Below, in pieces: positions 23,980 through 31,663 of a stretch of 64,000 bases of DNA. Below the pieces are notes generated by a model. The model worked only from the letters and a program-made list of their open reading frames with translations. It was not told the DNA's origin and made no database searches. Origin of the DNA: Pseudobutyrivibrio ruminis (GTDB lineage Bacteria > Bacillota > Clostridia > Lachnospirales > Lachnospiraceae). Location: positions 1 through 64,000 of the forward strand of contig NZ_SVET01000007.1 of NCBI RefSeq assembly GCF_015057245.1, in the 5' to 3' direction. The stretch's first letter is position 1; each line of letters starts with the position of its first letter. The translations under genes were made by a program, and so were the position numbers.

Positions 23980-24675
23980 ATGGGGATGAATGAGAACAAT
24001 AAAGTATCTGTAGTAGATATGGTTTTGGATGGTATTATTTCCGACATTATAGAGGGACGACTCAACCCTGGAGATAAAATTCCAACGGAACCTGAATTGT
24101 GTAAGCGTTTCGGAGCAGGAAGAAATTCGGTGCGTGAGGCAATAAAAAAGTTAGAGGCTAATGGAATATTATATATAAAGCGCGCAGATGGGACTTTCGT
24201 ATCTGAAAACTATAATCACAAGATGTTAGACCCTATGCTTTATAGCATTATTCTCAAGAAGAATAGTTGGCATGATTTTGTGGATTTAAGGTTCGTAATT
24301 GATATAGGAACTTTGCAGTATATAATCAATGAAATTAATAAGGACGAAAAATTCAATGATGTGAGAAAAGTACTGCTACAAATGGAAGCAGAGCTTTGTG
24401 AAGAGAATCCTGATATAGATACGCTTTTGGAACTAGACAGAAAATTTCATTCTATTCTAGTAGAAAAAGCAAACAATCCACAATTAATAACGATTACCGA
24501 TTATATAACTCGTCTTACGCTCCCTTCAAGAAGAGCCACGATTGAAAAAATAATATCTGATGGGCAAACAGATGAATTTATAAGTTTGCACCGTCAAATG
24601 TTAGAGGTAGTTGAAAAGAAGGAGGCAGATAAGGTAGTAGAGACAGTTATGAATCATTACAAATACTGGAAATAA
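23980..24675 (+). CDS. FadR-family (GntR) transcriptional regulator
   Basis: The N-terminal winged helix (about residues 8-76) has KIPTEPELCKRFGAGRNSVR and GILYIKRADGTFV. The C-terminal all-helical ligand-binding domain is the FCD type, with a possible metal site contributed by D and H residues in LELDRKFHSILVEKA and LHRQMLEVVE. AGGAG lies 9 bases upstream of the ATG. As the only regulator in the cluster it is the best candidate to bind the AACAT-N3-ATGTT palindromes and respond to the imported acid. A BKACE gene follows 13 bases downstream. Confidence 0.9.
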   Translation: MGMNENNKVSVVDMVLDGIISDIIEGRLNPGDKIPTEPELCKRFGAGRNSVREAIKKLEANGILYIKRADGTFVSENYNHKMLDPMLYSIILKKNSWHDFVDLRFVIDIGTLQYIINEINKDEKFNDVRKVLLQMEAELCEENPDIDTLLELDRKFHSILVEKANNPQLITITDYITRLTLPSRRATIEKIISDGQTDEFISLHRQMLEVVEKKEADKVVETVMNHYKYWK

Positions 24676-24688
24676 CGTGAGGTATCAA

Positions 24689-25498
24689 ATGAATAAAGTT
24701 ATGATTTCGGTTGCACCTGTGGATGCGGCTGATACTAGTTATGATGCTAGAGCTATAGCAGACGATGTAATAGAATGCTATAAGTTGGGAGCATCGATGG
24801 TTCATTTACATGTTAGAGATGAGCATGGAAGGCTCACACCTGATATGTCACTTTTGCAGGAGACTGTTGAATACATTAAAGAAGCCTGTGACATTGTGAT
24901 AGAAATCTCCACTGGTGGAGTGTCAGATTTGACCATAGAAGAAAGATGCCAACCATGTTATGCTTCATATGTTGAGGCAACAAGTTTAAATGTTGGCTCA
25001 GTCAATCTGGGAGAAGCGGTTTACCAAAACCCAATAAACGATGTAGAGTACTGCGTTGATAAAATCCTCAAGAATAATAAAAGACCGGAGATTGAGGTGT
25101 TTGAATTAGGTATGGTAAATACAGTTAAGGAGTTAGATAAAAAGTTTAATTTTACAAAACCTATTTGCTTTGCATTGGTGTTTGGTCACGGAGGCGAAAT
25201 GCCTGCTACAAAAGAAGCATTTCATCATATGAAATCATATCTATATGAATTATTTGATGAAGATGATGTTCGTTGGGGATATACCCAAGCACATAGAAAA
25301 GATTGGGATATGATGGGGTATGCACTGGATAATGGTGCACATTCTCTCAGAGTTGGATTTGAAGACTCACACCATTTGTCATGGAACAAAGTGGCAAAGA
25401 CAAATGCAGAAATTGTTAAAGCTGCAGTAGATTTAGTAAAAGAAAAAGGTATGGAGCCTATGACTCCAGCTGAAGTAAGAGAAATGTTTAAAATATGA
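24689..25498 (+). CDS. BKACE family protein (3-keto-5-aminohexanoate cleavage enzyme, DUF849)
   Basis: BKACE enzymes condense a beta-keto acid with acetyl-CoA and split it into acetoacetate and a new acyl-CoA, using a bound zinc ion. The zinc-binding segment SMVHLHVRDEHG and the strand IVIEISTGG are typical. The start chosen is ATG 24689, preceded by GTGAGG; an in-frame GTG at 24677 overlaps that binding site. In a cluster with a DUF1537 kinase this enzyme is unexpected and suggests a pathway that passes through a beta-keto acid. It is the last gene before a terminator. Confidence 0.88.
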   Translation: MNKVMISVAPVDAADTSYDARAIADDVIECYKLGASMVHLHVRDEHGRLTPDMSLLQETVEYIKEACDIVIEISTGGVSDLTIEERCQPCYASYVEATSLNVGSVNLGEAVYQNPINDVEYCVDKILKNNKRPEIEVFELGMVNTVKELDKKFNFTKPICFALVFGHGGEMPATKEAFHHMKSYLYELFDEDDVRWGYTQAHRKDWDMMGYALDNGAHSLRVGFEDSHHLSWNKVAKTNAEIVKAAVDLVKEKGMEPMTPAEVREMFKI

Positions 25499-25504
25499 AA
25501 GTAA

Positions 25505-25532
25505 AAAGGGCACTGGTTACAGTGCCTTTTTT
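25505..25532 (+). terminator. Terminator of the catabolic cluster
   Basis: GGCACTG and CAGTGCC pair around GTTA, extended by A-T pairs, and are followed by TTTTTT. Confidence 0.85.
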
Positions 25533-25553
25533 AGTTCAATAAAGATTTTGTAG

Positions 25554-25769
25554 TTAATCAACTGCACCTGCAATCAGTGAAATCACACCTACTGCGATTA
25601 GTATTGGCAAAGCCAAATACATCAATCCGCCAAATACAAGTGCTAACAAAAACAATGGTAAGAAGACGATATAAAGCATAATTTTAAAAATGCCCCATGT
25701 AGCTCTAAAAGCTAAACCAATCATCTTTCCAAAAACCATGAAAAATAAAATTCCAAATAAAACTGACAT
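25554..25769 (-). CDS. Small hydrophobic membrane protein, unknown function
   Basis: A 71-residue protein made almost entirely of two to three hydrophobic segments. AAAGGAGG lies just before the ATG at 25769, which rules out the upstream in-frame ATG at 25793. It follows the PspC gene by 16 bases on the same strand, so the pair is likely co-transcribed and may act together at the membrane under envelope stress. No family is recognised. Confidence 0.75.
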   Translation of the reverse strand: MSVLFGILFFMVFGKMIGLAFRATWGIFKIMLYIVFLPLFLLALVFGGLMYLALPILIAVGVISLIAGAVD

Positions 25770-25785
25770 AACAATGCCTCCTTTG

Positions 25786-25983
25786 TTATACAACGTCTAC
25801 TGGATTATCATCCATTACAAGAGCTGCAACGATGTAGATGATAATTCCGCTTCCACCTGCAAGTGTAACTGCTGCCCAAATCAATCTTACAAGTGTTGGA
25901 TCTACATCAAAGTATTCTGCGATTCCGGCGCAAACGCCACAAATCTTTTTATTGTTGCTTTTGTATAATCTTTTTCCGTTCAT
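25786..25983 (-). CDS. PspC-domain protein
   Basis: A stand-alone 65-residue PspC domain: KICGVCAGIAEYFDVDPT followed by LVRLIWAAVTLAGG and a single membrane helix. PspC proteins take part in envelope stress responses in Gram-negatives; short versions in Firmicutes are common and little studied. GGGAAGG precedes the ATG. It is divergent from the helix-turn-helix gene at 26149. Confidence 0.92.
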   Translation of the reverse strand: MNGKRLYKSNNKKICGVCAGIAEYFDVDPTLVRLIWAAVTLAGGSGIIIYIVAALVMDDNPVDVV

Positions 25984-26148
25984 ATTAAGTACCTTCCCTT
26001 TCTATAAATAAGTGGTTTGTTTGATTTCTTACTTAGATTTTACATTTATATTTCTTACTAATATATCACTATTTTGGCAAATCAATATATGCTATTTTTC
26101 TTTTTTAGCAAAATAGATATAATGATTTTAAATAGGAGGATGATACTG

Positions 26149-26643
26149 ATGGGAAGAAAATCAATTAGAGAAGACAAAAGTGTATATTTCAAGGCTCGTG
26201 AGGAAGCTGGACTTACAAGAGTTCAGGCTAGCGAATTGATAGGTTCGATGACAGAAAGTCGTCTTGAAAAAATCGAAACTGGTAAGGTTGCAATCTATCC
26301 GGAAGATGTTGTGGATTTGGCAAACGCATACAAGCGCCAGGATTTATGCAACTATTACTGCACTCATCAGTGTAAAATCGGCCAGGAAACAGTCCCTGAG
26401 GTGAAGATGTCATCTCTGCCTGAGATTGTACTTGGTATGTTGTCCGCGTTGAATTCTCTCAACAATCAGAAAGAGCGTTTCATTGATATCACTGCCGACG
26501 GTATAATCTCTGATGATGAAATTGATGATTTTCTTGCGATTCAAAAGCAACTTGAGCAAATCGATTTGACTGTGGAATCGCTCAAGCTTTGGGTATCAAA
26601 AATGATTTCCGAGGGAAAAATCAATAAAGATAAGCTTACTTAG
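26149..26643 (+). CDS. Helix-turn-helix (XRE-type) protein
   Basis: Residues about 8-60 form an XRE-like HTH (AREEAGLTRVQASELIGSM, then SRLEKIETGKVAI). A four-cysteine patch in DLCNYYCTHQCKIG could bind metal. The C-terminal half is predicted helical with no known domain. The ATG at 26149 has AGGAGG upstream; an in-frame ATG at 26074 lacks one. It may regulate the divergent pspC gene, but no operator evidence is visible. Its stop codon lies inside the following terminator. Confidence 0.82.
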   Translation: MGRKSIREDKSVYFKAREEAGLTRVQASELIGSMTESRLEKIETGKVAIYPEDVVDLANAYKRQDLCNYYCTHQCKIGQETVPEVKMSSLPEIVLGMLSALNSLNNQKERFIDITADGIISDDEIDDFLAIQKQLEQIDLTVESLKLWVSKMISEGKINKDKLT

Positions 26644-26674
26644 TCAGGTTTTTCTGACTAAGCAAGTTATTTTT
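26639..26674 (+). terminator. Terminator overlapping the stop codon of the HTH gene
   Basis: CTTAGTCAG and CTGACTAAG form a perfect 9-bp stem around a 6-base loop, with TTATTTTT shortly after. Confidence 0.8.
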
Positions 26675-26759
26675 GCGTACTTGATATAATTTCCGTACCA
26701 CATATAATGTTCTTATCAGCTGATTAAAAGAAAGATGATTAGAATAGTGAGGTACGATT

Positions 26760-27077
26760 ATGGAATATGTATTTACATCAGATAACTTTAATTCGGAAGT
26801 ATTAAACAGTGACAAGCCTGTTCTTATAGACTTTTACGCAAACTGGTGCATGCCATGCAAAATGATGGGGCCAGCAGTGAAAAAGATTTCAGAAGAATAT
26901 GATGGAAGAGCAAAAGTTGGCAAGGTCAATGTAGATGAGCAGCCAGAACTAGCTAGTCAATTCAATGTGAGAAGCATTCCATTTTTTGCAATCGTCAAAG
27001 ATGGTAAGCTAGTAGACAGCGCCCTTGGCGCAATGCCAAAGGCTGCTCTTGAGGAAAAATTGAATAAGGTCCTCTAA
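26760..27077 (+). CDS. Thioredoxin
   Basis: A 105-residue thioredoxin-fold protein with the active site WCMPCK (Cys30 and Cys33), preceded by PVLIDFYAN and followed by VNVDEQPELASQFNVRSIPF with the cis-proline. The active site has Met in place of the usual Gly, which is seen in some clostridial thioredoxins and may shift the redox potential. It is a general cytoplasmic disulfide reductase and could serve the peroxidase at 5545. It appears monocistronic. Confidence 0.93.
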   Translation: MEYVFTSDNFNSEVLNSDKPVLIDFYANWCMPCKMMGPAVKKISEEYDGRAKVGKVNVDEQPELASQFNVRSIPFFAIVKDGKLVDSALGAMPKAALEEKLNKVL

Positions 27078-27176
27078 TCGTTTGATGAATACATCACATA
27101 GACATTCGTTACTGATACTGATTTGTGGTAAAATTTAGTAAGTTAGGTCGAAAATAATGAGATGGGGTTAAACAAA

Positions 27177-27755
27177 ATGACAATCATACTAGAAAACATT
27201 AGCAAATCATATGATGGTAACAAGGTTCTGGAGAATCTTAATGTGGAAATAGAAGATGGCAGATGCTATGCATTTGTTGGGCCTAAGGGGTCAGGCAAGA
27301 CTACAGCTCTTAAAATCTTTATGGGGATGGAGAAACCGGATGAGGGAAAAGTGTGTAGGATGGGAGATTACAAGTATCCTACTTTACAAAGCGCATATGT
27401 TTCCCAGGATGGCCAGCTAAATCTGAAGAAGGATGCCATCTGGAATGTAAAGAAGGCGCACAGATGGGCCAGCAAAGGAAGAGCCATAGAGGAACTGACC
27501 CGCTTTATAGAGCCAGCTAGGCAGAGCATTCCAGTGTCGGAATTATCTGTGCCAGAGCGCAGGTTGGTGGAGCTTGTAAAGGCCTTGTTTACACCAGCGG
27601 ATTTTATAGTGCTGGATTCTCCATTTGAAGGGATGGACGCTGACACCAAGCAAAAGACCATAGATTATCTGCTAGATATAAAGGGCAGCAGACCGCTAAT
27701 TATTGCCCAGGAAGATCCTGAGGGACTGGATTTTGCCAGAAAGGTTTGCTTGTAG
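27177..27755 (+). CDS. Stand-alone ABC-type ATPase with degenerate catalytic motifs
   Basis: A 192-residue ABC ATPase domain without any membrane partner nearby. Walker A (GPKGSGKTT) and the Q-loop (SAYVSQDGQ) are intact. The signature reads LSVPERRLVEL instead of LSGGQ. The Walker B end reads VLDSPFEGMD, so the catalytic Glu is Ser148. The switch position reads IIAQED, so His is Gln178. It should bind nucleotide but hydrolyse poorly. ATG 27177 is chosen because GATGGGG lies about 9 bases upstream; ATG 27162 is part of that site. It may regulate another transporter or act on another process. Confidence 0.75.
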   Translation: MTIILENISKSYDGNKVLENLNVEIEDGRCYAFVGPKGSGKTTALKIFMGMEKPDEGKVCRMGDYKYPTLQSAYVSQDGQLNLKKDAIWNVKKAHRWASKGRAIEELTRFIEPARQSIPVSELSVPERRLVELVKALFTPADFIVLDSPFEGMDADTKQKTIDYLLDIKGSRPLIIAQEDPEGLDFARKVCL

Positions 27756-27768
27756 AAAAATAATGAAA

Positions 27769-27812
27769 AATAGCATCTTATTTGACGTGCGACAAATAAG
27801 ATGCTATTTTAT
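27769..27812 (+). terminator. Strong intrinsic terminator
   Basis: AATAGCATCTTATTTG and CAAATAAGATGCTATT form a perfect 16-bp stem around an 8-base loop, followed by TTTTATATTT. It separates the ABC-like gene from the HipA-like gene. Confidence 0.9.
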
Positions 27813-27830
27813 ATTTAGGAGGACGACAGT

Positions 27831-28652
27831 ATGGATACAAAGATAATCCTAGATAAACAAGATATGACTCATCTTCAATGGTCTCATACTAGGTCATCTA
27901 GTGGTACAGCCGGAACATTTTTGAAAGCTTCAGAGCGAGTGCATGGGAAAAAAGTTTATTATAAGCTTTCCAATTTTGATAGTGAAAAAGGTATTGTTGG
28001 GCACGAGTGTGTAAATGAAATTATTGTAGATAGATTGCTGACGATACTTGGAGTGGAACATTTGCATTATCAGCTTATACATGCAGATGTTGATATTGAT
28101 GGTCATATTTATGAAACATGGCTTTGTGCTTCTGAGGATTTTAAAGAGCCAGGAGAAACAAAGGTTGCACTAGACAACTATTATCAGGTTAATAGTGAAG
28201 CAAAAACGAGCCACTACGATTTTTGTGTTCAGAATGGATGGCAGGGCTATATCGATACTATGCTTGCTGTAGATTATTTGATCATGAATCGAGATAGACA
28301 TGGTGCAAACATAGAGGTTCTCAGAAATGCCAGAAAAAAAACGCTTAGAATAGCGCCTTTGTTTGACCATGGGTTGTCTTTCTTATGTTCATGTTTTAGT
28401 GAAAAAGAAATTGCTGAGTTTGATATTGATGTAGATAGAAAATGTCAAAACTTCATTGGCGGCAGGTCGACACTTGAAAATCTTGATTTGATAAAAGATA
28501 AGAAAAATTTGTTTTCAAACAGTATTGCTTTAGACACAAAGGAAGTGCTTTTCAAAGATTTGAATCGGGTTTTATCCGTTGAGCATATGGAAAAGATTTG
28601 GAATATGCTTTATAAAAGGTGGTGTTATTATGAGAGTATTTGCAATTCATGA
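27831..28652 (+). CDS. HipA-like kinase domain protein
   Basis: A 273-residue protein resembling the C-terminal kinase lobe of HipA/CtkA toxins. The catalytic loop is NRDRHGAN (153-160) and the metal-binding motif is APLFDHGLSF (Asp at 179 in FDHG). Lys45 in YYKLSN is a candidate ATP lysine. The N-terminal HipA domain is missing. AGGAGGACG precedes the ATG. The next gene starts 23 bases before this one ends, a coupling typical of toxin-antitoxin or effector-partner pairs. The substrate protein is unknown. Confidence 0.75.
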   Translation: MDTKIILDKQDMTHLQWSHTRSSSGTAGTFLKASERVHGKKVYYKLSNFDSEKGIVGHECVNEIIVDRLLTILGVEHLHYQLIHADVDIDGHIYETWLCASEDFKEPGETKVALDNYYQVNSEAKTSHYDFCVQNGWQGYIDTMLAVDYLIMNRDRHGANIEVLRNARKKTLRIAPLFDHGLSFLCSCFSEKEIAEFDIDVDRKCQNFIGGRSTLENLDLIKDKKNLFSNSIALDTKEVLFKDLNRVLSVEHMEKIWNMLYKRWCYYESICNS

Positions 28653-29439
28653 TGATGAAATAGACAAAAACAATCCAATAGGAATGTTGTTGTATTATGA
28701 GCGTTCAAATCATTTTATAATAGAGCTTTGTGAATGTTTGGATGAATGGAATGCCCCATTGTTATTTGCTTCGTTTGTAAAGAAAGGAATATTTACTATT
28801 CCGCATCAGTACGCAAAACTATGGGTCGAAGAAAGGGTAATTCCATCTGGCAGACAGAATATTGGAATGATTCTTAAGAATGCAAAGCTCACTAAATATG
28901 ATGAATGTAAATTGCTGTGGCTCAGTAGAGGAAAATCTTCTCAGGATTCATGCTATTTAAAGGATGTAAAAGAAGAGGAGATACCTGAATGGCTTGTAGC
29001 AAGGCAGGCTGATAATATTTATGAAAGTTTTCCATACATGGATGGAAGAATAATATGCCTTTTGAAAAACGACACATCGATGGAGGTGGATTTAACTAAG
29101 TGCATTGATGAGGTGCCTAAGCTTTATTCGGTTATCAAAAATGAGAGACTGATGTCAAGTCTCACAGTTGATTCTGGCGGATATGGGATAACCTTTAATG
29201 GCAATATATTTGTAGAAAAGCGTATCCTGGTTGAAAACGGAGTGGTTTTACCGATATATGCAAAGGTTTTCGATGCATTTGCAAAACACTGTGTTATAAA
29301 TACGACAGAAGCGTGTGATATATTGGAGTGTACAAGGCAGAACCTGGGTTATTTTGTGAAACAAGAATTACTGCATCCAATTAAGACTGATTGGAAAGAG
29401 AATGTTTTCCTAAAAGGAGAAGTAACAAGTAACACTTGA
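28630..29439 (+). CDS. HipA-linked protein with DUF2442-like and helix-turn-helix segments
   Basis: A 269-residue partner of the HipA-like kinase. The first ~110 residues (MRVFAIHDDEIDKNNPIGML onward) resemble the region usually encoded with HipA-type proteins. Residues about 133-205 (MDGRIICLLKNDTSMEVDL ... GYGITFNGNIFVE) resemble DUF2442. The last ~45 residues (TTEACDILECTRQNLGYFVK) look like a DNA-binding helix-turn-helix. The ATG at 28630 follows AAAAGGTGG and overlaps the kinase gene. A role as antitoxin or autorepressor is inferred from this layout, not shown. Confidence 0.6.
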   Translation: MRVFAIHDDEIDKNNPIGMLLYYERSNHFIIELCECLDEWNAPLLFASFVKKGIFTIPHQYAKLWVEERVIPSGRQNIGMILKNAKLTKYDECKLLWLSRGKSSQDSCYLKDVKEEEIPEWLVARQADNIYESFPYMDGRIICLLKNDTSMEVDLTKCIDEVPKLYSVIKNERLMSSLTVDSGGYGITFNGNIFVEKRILVENGVVLPIYAKVFDAFAKHCVINTTEACDILECTRQNLGYFVKQELLHPIKTDWKENVFLKGEVTSNT

Positions 29440-29464
29440 CTATTTAATAAAAGAGGACTATAAC
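29436..29464 (+). promoter_or_regulatory. Promoter of the L25 gene, overlapping the preceding stop codon
   Basis: TTGACT (29436-29441) and TATAAC (29459-29464) are 17 bases apart. The stop codon of the preceding gene lies within the -35 element. The expected message has a 5' leader of about 90 bases before the L25 start. Confidence 0.65.
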
Positions 29465-29560
29465 AGAGTCGAACACGAGAAACAAACGAAACGCCAATTG
29501 AATATCGACATTCCGCAAATTTCCCTGCTCAAATATTTGTATTTTAGGAGGAAGAGACAA

Positions 29561-30145
29561 ATGGATACTTACAGAGTACAAAGACGTGACATGGAAAAGA
29601 AGGCAAAGAGGTTGAGAAGAGAAGGCTACGTTACAGGTAACCTGTTCGGTAAGGATATCGAACAATCAATCCCACTCCAGTTCGAGGTTAAAGAGGCTGA
29701 GGCGCTCAGAAAGAGCAAGCACACTCAGATGACTCTGGATTTGGAAGGAAAGAAGTACAATGTGTTACTTAAGGAACTACACTATGATGCAGCTAAGCAT
29801 CAGATTGTAGAGATGGATTTCCAGGAGCTTGTTAAGGGCGAGGTTATCCACGCAACAGCAGAAGTTGTTCTTGAAAACAAGGAAGCTGTTACAGAAGGTG
29901 TTTTAGAGCAGCTCGTTTCGGAGGTAGCATACAAAGCAAAGGCCGAAGATGTAGTTGAGAAGATTGAAATAGACTGCAGCTCACTGAGACTTGGTGATAC
30001 AGTAACTGTTGCAGATCTTGCTATTTCAAAGAACAAGAAAGTTGATGTAACCACAAACGCTGACCAGGTAGTTGTTGAGGTTATTGCATCAAAGAACCAG
30101 GTTGCTGATGCTGAGGATGAGGATTCTGAGCAGGCAGCTTCATAG
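29561..30145 (+). CDS. Ribosomal protein bL25, Ctc (general stress) form
   Basis: Binds 5S rRNA in the large ribosomal subunit; long Ctc forms have an added C-terminal beta domain. The N-terminal domain (residues 1-90) starts RRDMEKKAKRLRREGYVTG and the TL5 C-terminal domain follows from about residue 95. The acidic tail ends AEDEDSEQAAS. ATG 29561 is chosen because AGGAGGAAGAGAC precedes it; an in-frame ATG at 29498 would add residues foreign to the family. The 194-residue length is normal for Ctc. It is monocistronic between its own promoter and terminator. Confidence 0.9.
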   Translation: MDTYRVQRRDMEKKAKRLRREGYVTGNLFGKDIEQSIPLQFEVKEAEALRKSKHTQMTLDLEGKKYNVLLKELHYDAAKHQIVEMDFQELVKGEVIHATAEVVLENKEAVTEGVLEQLVSEVAYKAKAEDVVEKIEIDCSSLRLGDTVTVADLAISKNKKVDVTTNADQVVVEVIASKNQVADAEDEDSEQAAS

Positions 30146-30160
30146 AAGATATGATTTTAG

Positions 30161-30187
30161 GGAGTCTCCGTTGGAGGCTCCTTTTTT
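30161..30187 (+). terminator. Terminator of the L25 gene
   Basis: GGAGTCTCC and GGAGGCTCC pair (one G-T) around a 3-base loop and are followed by TTTTTT. Confidence 0.9.
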
Positions 30188-30275
30188 GAAGGGATGGATA
30201 AGAAAATAGAGTGCCATAAAAAGTACCACTGTGCTATACTAGCATTGTTAGAAAACACAAGAAAAGGGATATGTT

Positions 30276-30596
30276 ATGACACAGGAAACTATAGATCGTA
30301 TAAGAAAAATGACAATAGATCGTGATTGGGACCAGTTCCACTCACCAGCAAACTTGGCAAAGTCTATTTCCATCGAAGCAAATGAATTGCTTGAGTGCTT
30401 CCAGTGGAGCGACGATGATTACGATATCAACCATGTGAAGGAAGAGCTTGCAGATGTAATCGTGTATTGCAGAAACATGCTTGATAAGCTGGGCCTTGAT
30501 GAGGATGAAATCGTAAATGCGAAGATGGACAAGAACGAGGCAAAGTATCCAGTGGAGAAGTCCAAGGGAAGCAATAAGAAATATAATGAATTATAA
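30276..30596 (+). CDS. MazG-like nucleotide pyrophosphohydrolase
   Basis: A small all-alpha NTP pyrophosphatase of the MazG/RS21-C6 superfamily, which removes abnormal or excess nucleotides. The metal-binding helices show EANELLECFQW and VKEELADVIVYCRNML, the EExxE and ExxD pattern. The 106-residue length is typical for the RS21-C6 branch. The KYPVEKSKGSNKKYNEL tail matches bacterial homologues. It forms a single-gene unit with its own terminator. Confidence 0.92.
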   Translation: MTQETIDRIRKMTIDRDWDQFHSPANLAKSISIEANELLECFQWSDDDYDINHVKEELADVIVYCRNMLDKLGLDEDEIVNAKMDKNEAKYPVEKSKGSNKKYNEL

Positions 30597-30604
30597 GAAT
30601 AAGG

Positions 30605-30632
30605 CTGCACTTTTTGTGCAGTCATCTTTTTA
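30605..30632 (+). terminator. Terminator after the MazG-like gene
   Basis: CTGCAC and GTGCAG pair around five T residues, followed by TCATCTTTTT. Confidence 0.7.
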
Positions 30633-30684
30633 AGCGGGGAAGAGTATTTGAAAAAGAAAAATGATTAAAGAGAGAAATTGTTAA

Positions 30685-31623
30685 TTGGAATCAATAAAGA
30701 AAAATAAAGTATCACTTAGTAATAAATATGTTGTTTGTGCTTTAGCTATAGTTTGTTGCTTGCTATGGGGCAGCGCATTCCCTAGCATCAAAATCGGATA
30801 TCGTATTTTCGGAGTGGATGCAGCAGATTCAATGTCACAGATTTTATTTGCAGGAATTAGATTTTCGCTTGCAGGAGTGCTGGCGGTAATCTTTGGAAGC
30901 ATTTCACAGAAGAAGGTTTTAGTACCAAAGGCAAGCTCATGGAAAATGATATGCACACTTAGCATTTTTCAAACCATATTGCAGTACTTTTTCTTTTATA
31001 TAGGCCTGGCACATGCTTCAGGAGTCAACGCATCAATCATTAATGGAATGAGCACATTCTTTGCAATCCTGCTGGCATGCCTGGTGAAAAAGCAGGAGCA
31101 CATGACAGTCAGCAAATTGACAGGATGCATCCTTGGAGCAATCGGAGTAATCCTTGTAAGTTTGAGCAGCGGCAGCATCGGAACTGGCATCGCTTTTAAT
31201 GGTGAAGGATTCATCCTCATTGCATCTGTATCCTATGCCGTATCTTCAGTGCTGATAAAGGAGTATTCTCAGCATGAGAACCCGGTAACACTTAGCGGAT
31301 ACCAGTTTATCATCGGCGGCATAGTGATGATAGCAGTTGGCTTGGCAGGCGGCGGTAGACTTCACCAATCATCCGGCCAGGGAATTCTTTTGATAGTATA
31401 CCTAGCTTTGGTTTCATCAGTTGCCTATTCAGTGTGGGGACTTTTGCTGAAGTACAATCCATTTTCTACCGTTACCGTATACGGATTTACGAATCCAATC
31501 TTTGGCGCGCTGCTATCAGCCATTTTCCTGAGAGAGTGGGAAAATATTTCGTGGAAATCATTGGTGGCGCTGGCGCTTGTAAGTGCGGGTATTTATATTG
31601 TTAATAGTGGGAAGATGAAATAA
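30685..31623 (+). CDS. EamA/DMT-family permease
   Basis: A 312-residue drug/metabolite transporter with ten predicted helices in two EamA repeats: the first opens with CALAIVCCLLWGSAFPSIKIGY, here abbreviated by its core LLWGSAFPSIKIG, and the second with EGFILIASVSYAVSSVLIK. Substrates of this family include amino acids and metabolites, and cannot be predicted here. The start is TTG at 30685 with only a weak AGAGAG upstream; no ATG lies near enough to replace it. Confidence 0.85.
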   Translation: MESIKKNKVSLSNKYVVCALAIVCCLLWGSAFPSIKIGYRIFGVDAADSMSQILFAGIRFSLAGVLAVIFGSISQKKVLVPKASSWKMICTLSIFQTILQYFFFYIGLAHASGVNASIINGMSTFFAILLACLVKKQEHMTVSKLTGCILGAIGVILVSLSSGSIGTGIAFNGEGFILIASVSYAVSSVLIKEYSQHENPVTLSGYQFIIGGIVMIAVGLAGGGRLHQSSGQGILLIVYLALVSSVAYSVWGLLLKYNPFSTVTVYGFTNPIFGALLSAIFLREWENISWKSLVALALVSAGIYIVNSGKMK

Positions 31624-31663
31624 AGAATATTTATGATAAGAAATAGAATGAGGGGATTGTTCG

